Positions 35,156-44,421 of a stretch of DNA of 64,000 nucleotides are shown here, piece by piece. Origin of the DNA: Pseudomonas mucoides (GTDB lineage Bacteria; Pseudomonadota; Gammaproteobacteria; Pseudomonadales; Pseudomonadaceae); assembly GCF_015461845.1 (NCBI RefSeq), contig NZ_JACOPW010000002.1, forward strand, positions 434,001 through 498,000. Direction: 5' to 3'. The notes under the pieces were generated by a model. The model saw only the letters and a list, made by a program, of their open reading frames with translations. It made no database searches and was not told the origin of the DNA. A program made the translations under genes and the position numbers. The first letter of the stretch is position 1, and each line of letters starts with the position of its first letter.

Positions 35156-35919
35156 ACGAACGCGCCGCACCGTCGGACGAGCAACTGGTGGCCTACCTCG
35201 ACGACCAGCTCGATGCCGAGCAACGCGCCCGCATCGACACGGCCATCGCCGAGGATTCGGCGCTCAACCTGCGCCTGCAATGGCTGGCCCGCAGCAGCCT
35301 GCCGTTCAAGGACGCGTTTGCCCAATTGTCGCAACAGGCGCCCATCGATCGCTTGCAGTCCATGCTCGACACCTTGCCTTCGCCTGAACGTCCGTCGATG
35401 GATCGTCGCTGGTTTCTGGCGGCCGCGGCCGGGTTGGTGGTCACCAGCGTGGTGGCGGATCGCTTGTTCCTTGGCTGGCAATTGAGCCAGGAAAAGAACA
35501 ACTGGCGCGGGTTGGTGGCGGATTACATGTCGCTCTACGTGCCTGAAACCCTGGAACACTTGCCCAGCGATGAAGCCACCCAACTTGCGCAACTGCGCTC
35601 CATCGATACGCGCCTGGGCCTGAGCCTTGCGCCCGCGAAGCTGACCTTGCCGCGCGCTGAGTTCAAGCGTGCGCAAATCCTCGAATACGATGGGGTGCCG
35701 ATTGCCCAGATCACCTACCTGGACCCTGCGAATGGCCCGATGGCGTTGTGCGTCACGCTCTCCAATAGCGGCAGCCGGCACTTCGCCCGTGAGCGTCGGC
35801 ACGGCATGAACGTCGTGTATTGGGCGGACATGGAACACGCATGGATGCTGATCGGGCACAACCCGGCGGCGGAACTCGAAGACATGGCCAAGTTATTGCG
35901 TACGCGACTCAGCACATAG
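35152..35919 (+). CDS. Anti-sigma factor, membrane-anchored
   Basis: A 255-residue protein. The N-terminal 60 residues (SDEQLVAYLDDQLDAEQRARIDTAIAEDSALNLRLQWLARSSLPF) match the cytoplasmic anti-sigma domain of the ChrR/RsiW-like group without the HCC zinc motif. One transmembrane segment (WFLAAAAGLVVTSVVADRLFL, about residues 84-104) leads to a periplasmic domain of about 150 residues. The start overlaps the sigma gene's stop by 4 bp, indicating coupled translation and a partner relationship. The signal is unknown; the upstream exported TPR protein is a candidate interactor. Confidence 0.85.
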   Translation: MNERAAPSDEQLVAYLDDQLDAEQRARIDTAIAEDSALNLRLQWLARSSLPFKDAFAQLSQQAPIDRLQSMLDTLPSPERPSMDRRWFLAAAAGLVVTSVVADRLFLGWQLSQEKNNWRGLVADYMSLYVPETLEHLPSDEATQLAQLRSIDTRLGLSLAPAKLTLPRAEFKRAQILEYDGVPIAQITYLDPANGPMALCVTLSNSGSRHFARERRHGMNVVYWADMEHAWMLIGHNPAAELEDMAKLLRTRLST

Positions 35920-35924
35920 TTCTA

Positions 35925-35961
35925 TAGCAGCTGTCGAGCCTGCGAGGCTGCGCAGCTGCTA
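35925..35961. repeat. Family B repeat, single hairpin
   Basis: TAGCAGCTGTCGAGCCTGCG followed by AGGCTGCGCAGCTGCTA makes a hairpin between convergent genes. It belongs to the second repeat family, also at 60451 and 61816. Confidence 0.7.
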
Positions 35962-35972
35962 CAAAGAACGCG

Positions 35973-37274
35973 TCAGGGTTGGGTGGGTAACCACAAGCGG
36001 AAACGTGCGCCGCCTAGCGGGGACGGTTCGACCGTCAGGGTGCCGCCCTGCGCCTCCAGCGCCCGACGGCTGATCGCCAGCCCCAGGCCAAATCCGCCCG
36101 TAGCCCGATCCCGACTGCGGTCCAACCGATAAAACGGTTCAAAAATCCGCTCACGCTCGTCATCCGGAATGCCGATCCCGTCGTCATCCACCCAGATCTC
36201 ACAGCCCTTCGCACACACCTGCACGCCAACCTGAATGCGTTTTTCGCAATAGCGCATGGCGTTGCGTAACAGGTTCTGGATCGCGCGGGCGGTCAGGCGC
36301 GGGTCGAGGGTGAAGCGTTCGAGTTGGCCATGAAGCAGCACATCCATCACGATATGCGGCGACTCCAGCTCTTCATCAACGCTGCCCAGAATGCTGTCGA
36401 TAAACTCGTCCAGCGCGACTTCAACCTGCTCCGGCACTTGCGCCGGGTTTTGCAGGCGGCTGTAGGACAGCAATTCCAGGACCAATTCATCCAGCTCACG
36501 GATGTGCGCGACCAACCCTTGCAAGCGCTCGCGACTGGTCACGGGCAGGTCATCGGACAGCGCCAGCGCCAGGCCAAAATCCAGGCGGGTCAGCGGTGTG
36601 CGCAGTTCGTGGGATACAGCGTTGAGCAAGTCGCGCTGCTGGTTCAGCAGGTTTTCGATGTCGCCGGCCATGGTGTCGAAGACATTGGCCAGGCTGCCAA
36701 TGTTGGAATGTCGGGAAATCCGTGTGCGTTCGCTCAGATGGCCTTTGCCGAAACGCTCGGCGGTGCCTTTGAGGCGTTCCAGATCACGCCAGTGCGGGCG
36801 CAGCCACAGCAGCAGGCAGGCGAGCATGGTCGCCCCGATCAGGACGTTGATGCTCCAGTACAACAGGCTGACGTCCATCGGGTCCGGCGGCACGATCATT
36901 TGCACCACCGTTTGCTCGTTCAACGGCGCCACGGCGAGCGTGCGCCAGCCCCAGTCGCCGATGCGCACCACGTTCTCGCCGCTTTGCAGGCGTTCGCGCT
37001 CGTACAAGGTGAAATCCGGGTCGTCATTGCGCGTCAACGCGATGTGCAGCGGGGCGAAATCCTTGTCCATCTCGACCGCCAACGCCGGCCATTGCACTTC
37101 AGGCACGGCGTGAAACTGTTTGACGATGAGGGTTTGCAAGCCGCGCGAATAGTCGAGGTTGTAGGTGACAAAGCGTTCATGGAAGACCTTGATCACCAGG
37201 TCCGGCACCAGGTAAATCGCCGCGCTGAACGAGACGATGGTCACCAGATACAGGCGAAACAGAATCCTGAACAT
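35973..37274 (-). CDS. Sensor histidine kinase (RstB-like)
   Basis: A 433-residue kinase starting MFRILFRLYLVTIVSFSAA. It has an N-terminal membrane segment (about 8-28), a periplasmic domain of about 110 residues, a second membrane segment (SINVLIGATMLACLLLWL), then HAMP (LKGTAERFGKGHLSERTRI), the H-box NAVSHELRTPLTRL, the N-box LLRNAMRYC and G-boxes DDDGIGIPDDER and GGFGLGLAI. The WLRPHWRDLERLKGTAERFGKGHL stretch is very like E. coli RstB. The gene lies 4 bp after the response regulator. A target in the divergent RND genes is suggested by position only. Confidence 0.9.
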   Translation of the reverse strand: MFRILFRLYLVTIVSFSAAIYLVPDLVIKVFHERFVTYNLDYSRGLQTLIVKQFHAVPEVQWPALAVEMDKDFAPLHIALTRNDDPDFTLYERERLQSGENVVRIGDWGWRTLAVAPLNEQTVVQMIVPPDPMDVSLLYWSINVLIGATMLACLLLWLRPHWRDLERLKGTAERFGKGHLSERTRISRHSNIGSLANVFDTMAGDIENLLNQQRDLLNAVSHELRTPLTRLDFGLALALSDDLPVTSRERLQGLVAHIRELDELVLELLSYSRLQNPAQVPEQVEVALDEFIDSILGSVDEELESPHIVMDVLLHGQLERFTLDPRLTARAIQNLLRNAMRYCEKRIQVGVQVCAKGCEIWVDDDGIGIPDDERERIFEPFYRLDRSRDRATGGFGLGLAISRRALEAQGGTLTVEPSPLGGARFRLWLPTQP

Positions 37275-37278
37275 CGTC

Positions 37279-37980
37279 TCAGCATTCCCACTCGGAACGA
37301 CTGAACAGGTAGCCCTTGCCCCACACCGTCTTGATCTTGCGCGCTTCACCGGCGTGGTCGTCAAACTTGCGCCGCAACTTGGAAATCGCCACGTCCACCG
37401 AACGGTCGGTGCCGTTGAATTCGATGCCGCGCAGGCGTTGCAGGATCTGGTCGCGACTCAGCACTTCGCCGGCATGACGGGCCAGCACCACCAGCAGGTT
37501 GTATTCGCCGCTGGACAGCTCGACCAATTGCTCACGCCAGGTCACCGTGCGCTCCGACAGGTCGATGCACAGGTTGCCCATAAGGATGCGGTCGTTGGCG
37601 GTTTGCGGCTCGCCAAGGCTGCTGCGGCGCAACAGCGTGCGCACGCGCGCCAGCAGGACGCGGGGCTCGCAGGGCTTGGTGACGTAATCGTCGGCGCCCA
37701 TTTCCAGGCCCAGGACTTGATCGTGGCTGTCGTCGCGGGCGGTGAGCATCAGGATCGGCAGCGTCGCCGAATCCGCCCGCAGCAAGCGGCACACTTGCAG
37801 GCCGTCGAGGCCCGGCAGCATCAGGTCGAGGATCACCAGGTCCGGCGGATTGACCCGCGCACGCTCCCGCACATGATCGCCACGGCTGATCACGCTGACC
37901 GAATAGCCGTTGCGTTCCAGGTAGCTGGCGATCAGTTCGGAGAGCGCGGTGTCGTCTTCGACCAAGAGGATGTTGGGCAT
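37279..37980 (-). CDS. OmpR-family response regulator (RstA-like)
   Basis: A 233-residue regulator starting MPNILLVEDD. The receiver domain has the phospho-acceptor in LVILDLMLPGLDGL (about D51), LTARDDSHDQVLGLEMGADDYVTKP and its conserved lysine. The C-terminal winged helix is visible in RTVTWREQLVELSSGEYNLLVVLARHAGEVLSRDQILQRLRG and DRSVDVAISKLRRKFDDH. It is first in a two-gene operon with the kinase and diverges from an RND efflux pair across 294 bp, so it probably controls that pair and itself. A longer upstream start would run through a REP element. Confidence 0.92.
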   Translation of the reverse strand: MPNILLVEDDTALSELIASYLERNGYSVSVISRGDHVRERARVNPPDLVILDLMLPGLDGLQVCRLLRADSATLPILMLTARDDSHDQVLGLEMGADDYVTKPCEPRVLLARVRTLLRRSSLGEPQTANDRILMGNLCIDLSERTVTWREQLVELSSGEYNLLVVLARHAGEVLSRDQILQRLRGIEFNGTDRSVDVAISKLRRKFDDHAGEARKIKTVWGKGYLFSRSEWEC

Positions 37981-38016
37981 GGGGTGTTCCAGAAAGTGCT
38001 GTGGCGACGGGTCGGG

Positions 38017-38116
38017 CGCTATCGCGAGCAAGCTCGCTCCCACAGTTGATTGGGGATGTTCACAACATCTGTGTCTACACCAAATCCCTGTGGGAGCGGG
38101 CTTGCCCGCGATGGCG
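38017..38116. repeat. REP doublet, third spacer class
   Basis: Inverted family A units around a spacer containing TTCACAACATCTGTG. It lies in the promoter region between the response regulator and the RND genes. A similar spacer (GGCGTTCACAAACC) is at 57304. Confidence 0.78.
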
Positions 38117-38184
38117 GCTTGACCGTCGCAAAAAATATCAAGTCGCCAAGGATATACGCCCTCACCCCCGCTTGAGTAAAACCC

Positions 38185-38220
38185 TTACACAATTTCACAC
38201 AGCACCAACAAAGCTTCACC
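38185..38220. promoter_or_regulatory. Phased half-site repeats, candidate response-regulator site
   Basis: TTACAC (38185), TCACAC (38195) and TTCACC (38215) are spaced 10 and 20 bp apart, on one face of the helix, 55-90 bp before the membrane-fusion protein start. OmpR-family regulators typically bind such direct repeats. Candidate only. Confidence 0.35.
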
Positions 38221-38274
38221 GCTACCCTCGTCCGCTCCCCGTAGGATGCGGGTGGTCATTATTGGGGTAATTCC

Positions 38275-39432
38275 ATGTCAAAGAATCTGTTCGCCACGCT
38301 CGGCCTGCTTGCATTGGCGCTGACGCTGAGCGCCTGTGACAAGTCCTCCACCGCCGAAGAACAGGCGCCGCTGGCTACCGTGCGTATCGAAACCATCGAA
38401 GCCCGCCCCCTGTCGATCACCAGCGAATTGAGCGGGCGGATTGCTGCGCCGAGGATTGCCGAAGTCCGGGCCCGTGTCGCCGGCGTCGTGTTGCAACGCA
38501 CCTTCAACGAAGGCAGCGATGTGAAGAAAGGCGACGTGCTGTTCCGTATCGATCCGGCGCCCTTCAAGGCTGACCTGGACAGCGCCGAAGCGGCGTTACG
38601 CAAGGCCGAGGCCAATGCGTTCCAGGCCCGGCTGCAAGAGCAGCGTTATGCCCAACTGATCGAAGGAAACGCCATCAGCGGCCAGGATTACGACAACGCC
38701 CGCGCCAACGTCCGGCAAACCGCCGCCGACGTCGCCGCCAACAAAGCCGCCGTGGAACGGGCGAAGCTCAACCTCGGTTATGCCACCGTCACCGCGCCGA
38801 TTTCCGGTCGCGTCGGCCGTGCGCTGGTGACCGAAGGTGCACTGGTCGGGCAAAACGAAACCACGCCACTGGCGCTGATTCAGCAGCTCAACCCGATCCA
38901 TGCCGATCTGACCCAGTCCACCCGCGAACTCAATGACTTGCGCCGCGCCTTTCGCTCCGGCCAGTTGCAGCAAGTCGGCCAGGGCCAGGCCAAAGCCACG
39001 TTGATCCAGGACGATGGCAGCCTCTACCCGCTGCCGGGCAAGCTGTTGTTCACCGACATCACCGTCGACCCGAGCACCGGCCAGATCATCCTGCGCAGCG
39101 AATTCCCCAACCCGGACCTCGACTTGCTGCCCGGCAGTTTCGTGCGGGTGCGCCTGGAACAAGCGGTGAATCAGCAAGGCATCAGCGTGCCGCAACGGGC
39201 GATCCAGCGTGACAGCGCCGGCATTGCCCACGTGTTGCTGCTGGACCCCGAGCAGCGCGTCGGCCTGCAACCGGTTGAACTGGGCGCGGTTCAGGACGAT
39301 CGCTGGATCGTCACCGGCGGCCTCAAACCCGGCGACCGCATCGTCACCGAAGGCCTGCAACACGCACGCCCCGGTGAACACGTGCAGATCGACAGTTCCC
39401 CTCTTCCACTTGCCCAGGTTTCCGGGCAGTAA
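38275..39432 (+). CDS. RND efflux periplasmic adaptor (membrane fusion lipoprotein)
   Basis: A 385-residue adaptor with a lipoprotein signal peptide and lipobox (LALTLSAC, Cys about 22). A lipoyl/hairpin architecture follows: IAAPRIAEVRARVAGVVLQRTFNEGSDVKKGDVLFRID, a coiled-coil alpha hairpin (about 95-165), LGYATVTAPISGRVGRALVTEGALV, and the beta-barrel and membrane-proximal domain. It belongs to the AcrA/MexA family and links the inner-membrane pump encoded 14 bp downstream to an outer-membrane channel. No TolC/OprM-type gene is present here, so the channel must be encoded elsewhere. Confidence 0.93.
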   Translation: MSKNLFATLGLLALALTLSACDKSSTAEEQAPLATVRIETIEARPLSITSELSGRIAAPRIAEVRARVAGVVLQRTFNEGSDVKKGDVLFRIDPAPFKADLDSAEAALRKAEANAFQARLQEQRYAQLIEGNAISGQDYDNARANVRQTAADVAANKAAVERAKLNLGYATVTAPISGRVGRALVTEGALVGQNETTPLALIQQLNPIHADLTQSTRELNDLRRAFRSGQLQQVGQGQAKATLIQDDGSLYPLPGKLLFTDITVDPSTGQIILRSEFPNPDLDLLPGSFVRVRLEQAVNQQGISVPQRAIQRDSAGIAHVLLLDPEQRVGLQPVELGAVQDDRWIVTGGLKPGDRIVTEGLQHARPGEHVQIDSSPLPLAQVSGQ

Positions 39433-39446
39433 GCAGGACGCTTTTT

Positions 39447-42400
39447 ATGCCGCAGTTCTTTATTGATCGCCCGGTGTTTGCCTGGGTGGTTGCCTTGTTC
39501 ATCCTGCTGGCCGGCGCATTGGCCATTCCGCAGTTGCCCGTGGCGCAGTACCCGGATGTCGCCCCGCCGCAAATTGAAATTTATGCCCAGTACCCGGGCG
39601 CTTCGGCGCAGACCGTGGACGAAAGCGTGGTCAGCCTGATCGAGGAAGAACTCAACGGCGCCGATCATTTGCTGTACTTCGAGTCGCAAAGCAGCCTCGG
39701 CAGCGCCACGATCAAGGCCACCTTCCAACCGGGTACAGACCCGGAGATGGCCCAGGTCGACGTGCAAAACCGCCTCAAGGTCGTGGAGTCGCGACTGCCG
39801 CAAGCGGTCAATCAGCAAGGCCTGCAAGTCGAGAAAGTCTCCGCCGGTTTCCTGTTGCTGGTCACCCTCACCTCCAGCGACGGCAAACTCGACGACGTGG
39901 CGCTCAGCGATTACCTGGCGCGCAACGTGATGAACGAGATCAAGCGCCTGGACGGCGTCGGCAAGGCGCAGTTGTATGGTGCAGAACGGGCGATGCGCAT
40001 CTGGATCGACCCGCAGAAGCTGATTGGTTTCAACCTGACCCCGGCCGACGTCAATGCCGCCATCGTCGCGCAGAACGCCCAGGTGTCCGCCGGCAGCATC
40101 GGTGATTTGCCGACTCGTACTACACAGGAAATCACCGCGACGATTCTGGTGAAGGGCCAGTTGTCGACGCCGGAAGAATTCGCCGACATCGTGCTCAAGG
40201 CCAACCCCGACGGTTCCACCGTGCGCATTGGCGATGTCGCGCGGGTCGAGATCGGCAGCCAGGAATACAACTTCTCCACCCGCTTGAACGGCAAGCCGTC
40301 GACCGCCGTCAGCGTGCAACTGGCGCCCGGCGCCAATGCCTTGAGCACCGCCACGTTAGTCCGCGCGAAGATGGATGAACTGTCGCGCTACTTCCCGGCC
40401 GGCGTGGAATACAAAATCCCCTACGACACCTCGCCGTTCGTCAAAGTCTCGATCACCAAAGTGGTTTACACGCTGGGCGAGGCAATGCTGCTGGTGTTTG
40501 CGGTGATGTTCCTGTTCTTGCAAAACATCCGTTACACGCTGATCCCGACGCTGGTAGTGCCGGTCGCGTTGATGGGTACGTTTGCGACCATGTTGGCGCT
40601 GGGCTTTTCGATCAACGTGCTGACCATGTTCGGCATGGTGTTGGCCATCGGCATTCTGGTGGACGACGCCATCGTGGTGGTGGAGAACGTGGAGCGGATC
40701 ATGGCCACCGAAGGCCTGTCGCCCAAGGAAGCGACGCGCAAGGCAATGACGCAGATCACCGGGGCAATCATCGGCATTACCCTGGTGCTGGTGGCGGTGT
40801 TCATCCCGATGGCGTTCATGCAGGGTTCGGTCGGGGTCATTTACCAGCAGTTTTCATTGTCGATGGCCACGTCGATCCTGTTCTCGGCATTCCTCGCACT
40901 GACCTTGACCCCGGCGCTGTGCGCGACGTTGCTCAAACCGATTGCCAAGGGTGAACATCACGAAAAAACCGGGTTCTTCGGCTGGTTCAACCGTGGCTTC
41001 GAACGCTTGACCGATCGCTATCAAGGCTGGGTTGCCTATGCGTTGAAACGCACCGGCCGATACCTGCTGATCTATGGCGTGCTGCTGATCGGTCTGGGCG
41101 TGTGTTTCAGTCGTCTGCCCTCCTCGTTCCTGCCGGTCGAGGATCAGGGGTACACCATCACCGACATTCAGTTGCCACCGGGCGCGAGCAAGAACCGCAC
41201 GGTGCAGGTGGTTGAGCAGATTGAAGCGCACAACGCCACCGAACCGGGAATTGGCGACAGCACGATCATTCTCGGTTTCAGTTTTTCCGGTAGCGGGCAG
41301 AACGCCGCGCTGGCGTTTTCCACGCTCAAGGATTGGTCTGAACGCGGCAGTGACGATTCGGCGAGTTCGATTGCCGACCGGGCCAACGTCGCGTTGAGTC
41401 AGATCAAGGACGCCGTGGTGTTCTCGGTTCTGCCGCCACCGGTTGACGGCCTCGGCACCTCCAGCGGTTTCGAGTTCCGTTTGCAGGACCGTGCTGGCCT
41501 CGGCCATGCCACGCTGATGCAGGCGCGCAGCGAACTGCTCGCAGCGGCCGAGAAGAGCCCGATCCTGATGAACGTGCGTGAAAGTGCCTTGGCCGAAGCA
41601 CCGCAAGTGCAACTGGAGGTCGACCGCAAGCAAGCCAACGCGCTGGGCGTTTCTTTTGCCGACATCGGCAATGTGCTGTCCACCGCTGTCGGCTCGGCCT
41701 ACATCAACGACTTCCCCAATCAGGGCCGGATGCAACGAGTCGTCGTGCAGGCTGAAGGCGATCAGCGCAGTCAGGTGGCTGATCTGCTGAAGATGCACGT
41801 ACGCAATACCCACGGAAAAATGGTGCCGTTGTCGGCCTTCGTCCAGGCCAATTGGACCCAGGGCCCGGCGCAACTGACCCGTTATAACGGCTACCCGGCG
41901 ATAGCCATTTCCGGTGAACCGTCGCCGGGTCACAGCACCGGTGAAGCCATGGCGGAAATCGAGCGGTTGGTCGCACAAGGGCCCGCGGGACTGGGTCAGG
42001 AATGGACCGGATTGTCGTTGCAAGAGCGATTATCCGGCAGTCAGGCACCGATTCTGCTCGGCCTGTCGCTGCTGATCGTGTTCCTGTGCCTGGCCGCACT
42101 GTACGAGAGCTGGTCCATTCCGACCTCGGTGCTGCTGGTGGTGCCGCTTGGCGTGCTCGGCGCGGTATTGGCCGTGACCTTTCGCGGAATGCCCAACGAC
42201 GTGTTCTTCAAGGTCGGACTGATCACCATCATCGGGCTATCGGCTAAAAACGCGATCCTGATCATCGAGTTCGCCAAGAGCCTCTATGACGAAGGGCATG
42301 ACCTGATCGATGCCACGCTGCAAGCCGCACGGTTGCGGTTGCGACCGATTGTCATGACGTCGCTGGCATTCATTCTGGGCGTGGTGCCTTTGGCAATTGC

Positions 42401-42545
42401 CACGGGCGCGAGCTCGGCGAGCCAGCAGGCGATAGGCACCGGCGTGATTGGCGGGATGATCACGGCAACGCTGGCGGTGGTGTTTGTCCCGGTGTTTTTC
42501 GTGGTGGTGATGAAGTGGGTCAGACGATTTAACAAAAACCACTGA
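39447..42545 (+). CDS. RND (HAE-1 family) multidrug efflux transporter
   Basis: A 1032-residue pump with the AcrB plan: helix 1 (FIDRPVFAWVVALFILLAG), a large porter loop, six helices, a second porter loop and the last helices. The proton-relay aspartates D406 and D407 lie in GILVDDAIVVVENVER, and the first-loop QYPDVAPPQIEIYAQYPGA segment and GLSAKNAILIIEFAK near the C-terminus are typical. It exports hydrophobic or amphiphilic compounds with the upstream adaptor. Regulation by the divergent two-component system is likely. Confidence 0.93.
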   Translation: MPQFFIDRPVFAWVVALFILLAGALAIPQLPVAQYPDVAPPQIEIYAQYPGASAQTVDESVVSLIEEELNGADHLLYFESQSSLGSATIKATFQPGTDPEMAQVDVQNRLKVVESRLPQAVNQQGLQVEKVSAGFLLLVTLTSSDGKLDDVALSDYLARNVMNEIKRLDGVGKAQLYGAERAMRIWIDPQKLIGFNLTPADVNAAIVAQNAQVSAGSIGDLPTRTTQEITATILVKGQLSTPEEFADIVLKANPDGSTVRIGDVARVEIGSQEYNFSTRLNGKPSTAVSVQLAPGANALSTATLVRAKMDELSRYFPAGVEYKIPYDTSPFVKVSITKVVYTLGEAMLLVFAVMFLFLQNIRYTLIPTLVVPVALMGTFATMLALGFSINVLTMFGMVLAIGILVDDAIVVVENVERIMATEGLSPKEATRKAMTQITGAIIGITLVLVAVFIPMAFMQGSVGVIYQQFSLSMATSILFSAFLALTLTPALCATLLKPIAKGEHHEKTGFFGWFNRGFERLTDRYQGWVAYALKRTGRYLLIYGVLLIGLGVCFSRLPSSFLPVEDQGYTITDIQLPPGASKNRTVQVVEQIEAHNATEPGIGDSTIILGFSFSGSGQNAALAFSTLKDWSERGSDDSASSIADRANVALSQIKDAVVFSVLPPPVDGLGTSSGFEFRLQDRAGLGHATLMQARSELLAAAEKSPILMNVRESALAEAPQVQLEVDRKQANALGVSFADIGNVLSTAVGSAYINDFPNQGRMQRVVVQAEGDQRSQVADLLKMHVRNTHGKMVPLSAFVQANWTQGPAQLTRYNGYPAIAISGEPSPGHSTGEAMAEIERLVAQGPAGLGQEWTGLSLQERLSGSQAPILLGLSLLIVFLCLAALYESWSIPTSVLLVVPLGVLGAVLAVTFRGMPNDVFFKVGLITIIGLSAKNAILIIEFAKSLYDEGHDLIDATLQAARLRLRPIVMTSLAFILGVVPLAIATGASSASQQAIGTGVIGGMITATLAVVFVPVFFVVVMKWVRRFNKNH

Positions 42546-42586
42546 ACCACTTCATTCTATAAACCCTGTTTTTTAAGCCAACTATC

Positions 42587-42620
42587 CCCCGTGAACTGTC
42601 AAATCTGACAGTTCACGGGG
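42587..42620. promoter_or_regulatory. 14-bp perfect inverted repeat with CTGTCA-N4-TGACAG core
   Basis: CCCCGTGAACTGTC and GACAGTTCACGGGG form perfect 14-bp arms around AAATCT. The core CTGTCA(AATC)TGACAG (42596-42611) ends 89 bases before the ATG of the unknown gene at 42701. The same core lies at the same distance from the start of the unknown gene ending at 51707. It could also terminate the RND transcript, but no T-tract follows. Confidence 0.6.
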
Positions 42621-42700
42621 TTCGCATTCCTCTTTACGCTGGGTTCAACACTCGACAACGTCGTCGAGCACACAATGAACCCGAGCGAAAGAATGCCCAG

Positions 42701-43615
42701 ATGAAAAAATCAGCCCGCCCTACACCAAACGCCACTATCGGAACGTGCACCGCAGATCTTGGCGAGCGCGGAAAGTTTGTGGGCGACGAAAAAAAAATGA
42801 AGTTATACAAAGATCCCGGTGAAGGTCGCTGGTATGCAATGGCCACTCATAACGTCGAGAAAGATAAACCGCACTATTACGATCTCGCCTTCGTCATTCC
42901 TGATGAGGGTAATGTGGCCGACAAGGTTTACGAAATTGATGACGACTTCCACAACCTGAAGACCGTCAAAGCCACCTTTTGGGAGCGCAATGGACCAGGC
43001 GCCGAAGCGTTTATAGCCAAGTCGGGGCGTTTGACCTTCACCATCAACGAAAGCACTGGGAATGCCACCGCTACCTTCGAGTTTCAGACAGACAAACAAG
43101 TCACTGTGACCGAAGGGAAGTTCGACCTGGAAGGCTTTGATCCAAGCCTGATGGTGTCGACGGAGCACAAAGCCTCCGAGAGCTTCACCGCTGACATTCA
43201 AGACGGCGAGTTCCCGAAAAATTACAGTGCTGTTGAATTTTCCCTCACCCGGCAAGAGGGTAACGAAATCAACTTTCCACTGGCGCATTGGTTGGGCTGG
43301 TCCAAACAACCCGGCACGCCGAATGCCGTCATTTCCCTGTTCGTCGCCACTACGCTTGATGCCAACAAGGAATACACCCTCAGTCGCAACAGCAATGAAG
43401 TTCGGGCGATGTACATCGATTTTGATGCCTCCGGGATACGGAGTTACCTCTCCATAGGCGGGACGCTCAAGCTCGACTCCATCCCACTCGAGGATTCATC
43501 CTTGTGTGTCTTGAAGGGTTCTATCGAATTCGAAGCCGAACGCTCGGACGGGTCAAAAACCATCAGCGTGAAAAAAGGGCTGTTCCATTTCGACGGCACA
43601 AAGCATCCGGCTTGA
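42701..43615 (+). CDS. Protein of unknown function, two-fold internal repeat
   Basis: A 304-residue, acidic, beta-rich protein that I do not recognise. There is no signal peptide or membrane segment. The sequence divides into two similar halves, about residues 20-145 and 165-300. Each half has an aliphatic strand (LAFVIPDEGN / ISLFVATTLD), a Y-x-I/L-acidic strand (VYEIDDDFHNLKTVKATF / EYTLSRNSNEVRAMYIDF), then GRLTFTINES / GTLKLDSIPL, and ends EGKFDLEGFD / KGLFHFDGTK. It stands alone downstream of the palindrome at 42587, with a weak ribosome-binding site. A link to the large gene at 48885 is suggested by the shared upstream element. Confidence 0.75.
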   Translation: MKKSARPTPNATIGTCTADLGERGKFVGDEKKMKLYKDPGEGRWYAMATHNVEKDKPHYYDLAFVIPDEGNVADKVYEIDDDFHNLKTVKATFWERNGPGAEAFIAKSGRLTFTINESTGNATATFEFQTDKQVTVTEGKFDLEGFDPSLMVSTEHKASESFTADIQDGEFPKNYSAVEFSLTRQEGNEINFPLAHWLGWSKQPGTPNAVISLFVATTLDANKEYTLSRNSNEVRAMYIDFDASGIRSYLSIGGTLKLDSIPLEDSSLCVLKGSIEFEAERSDGSKTISVKKGLFHFDGTKHPA

Positions 43616-43703
43616 GCATTTTGATAAAAGGCAAAAGCTCCGAACTTGCCGCATCACTCACGGCAGGGCTATGGTGCTGCAAAGCCCCTGACCGTGAGTC
43701 TTC

Positions 43704-44345
43704 ATGCCCTTCCTCGCGCGCACCCACCCTCGCCTGTCCGCCGCCGCTACCCTGGGTGTCGCGGCAGGCATTCTGGCTCCGGTCGATTCGATCATCAGCA
43801 AAATCCTTATAGGCTGGAATGTCGGGGTGTGGACTTACCTGATCCTGATGCTCTGGCTCGCCGCCCGCGCCAAAGCGCCGGATGTAAAGCGTATTGCCGA
43901 GATTGAAGACGAAAATGCCGGCCTGGTGTTGTTCGTGGTGAGCATCGCCGCGCTTGCCAGCCTCGCGACCATCACCTTCGAACTGGCCGGCAGCAAGGAG
44001 CTGGAAACCACCCGCAAGCTCCTGCATTACGGCTTCACCGCACTGACGATCATCGGTTCATGGCTGTTGATCGGGGTGATTTTCAGCGTGCATTACGCTC
44101 GCCTGTTCTACACCTGGGACGGCAAGGACCTGGCGCTGCGTTTCGCCGAAGGACTGGAAACCCCCAATTACTGGGACTTCCTGTACTTCTCTTTCACCAT
44201 TGGCGTGGCGGTGCAAACCTCGGATGTCGGTGTGGCGACACGGGGTATTCGCAAAATCGTGCTGGCGCAATCGTTGATCAGTTTTCTGTTCAACACGGCG
44301 ATTCTAGGGTTTTCGATCAATATTGCGGCGGGGTTGTTTGGCTGA
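43704..44345 (+). CDS. DUF1345 membrane protein
   Basis: A 213-residue inner-membrane protein with about five hydrophobic segments. The DUF1345 hallmarks are present: [29 protein letters not shown], then [33 protein letters not shown], and the conserved [58 protein letters not shown] near the C-terminus. The family is widespread and uncharacterised; the C-terminal part resembles the pore region of two-TM potassium channels, which is only a resemblance. No operon partner is evident. Confidence 0.88.
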   Translation: MPFLARTHPRLSAAATLGVAAGILAPVDSIISKILIGWNVGVWTYLILMLWLAARAKAPDVKRIAEIEDENAGLVLFVVSIAALASLATITFELAGSKELETTRKLLHYGFTALTIIGSWLLIGVIFSVHYARLFYTWDGKDLALRFAEGLETPNYWDFLYFSFTIGVAVQTSDVGVATRGIRKIVLAQSLISFLFNTAILGFSINIAAGLFG

Positions 44346-44421
44346 TGGCTGCACAAACGTTCTAGTCATTGTTCCCTGCGTGGGTGTCAAATAAGTCGGC
44401 AATCCGTTTCGCAGGTGCAGC

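Noticed and set aside
42587..42620. Interpretation of the 14-bp inverted repeat purely as the RND operon terminator
   Set aside because: No T-tract follows, and its core plus spacing to the next gene recurs upstream of the gene at 51707, so a regulatory role is preferred, though termination is not excluded.
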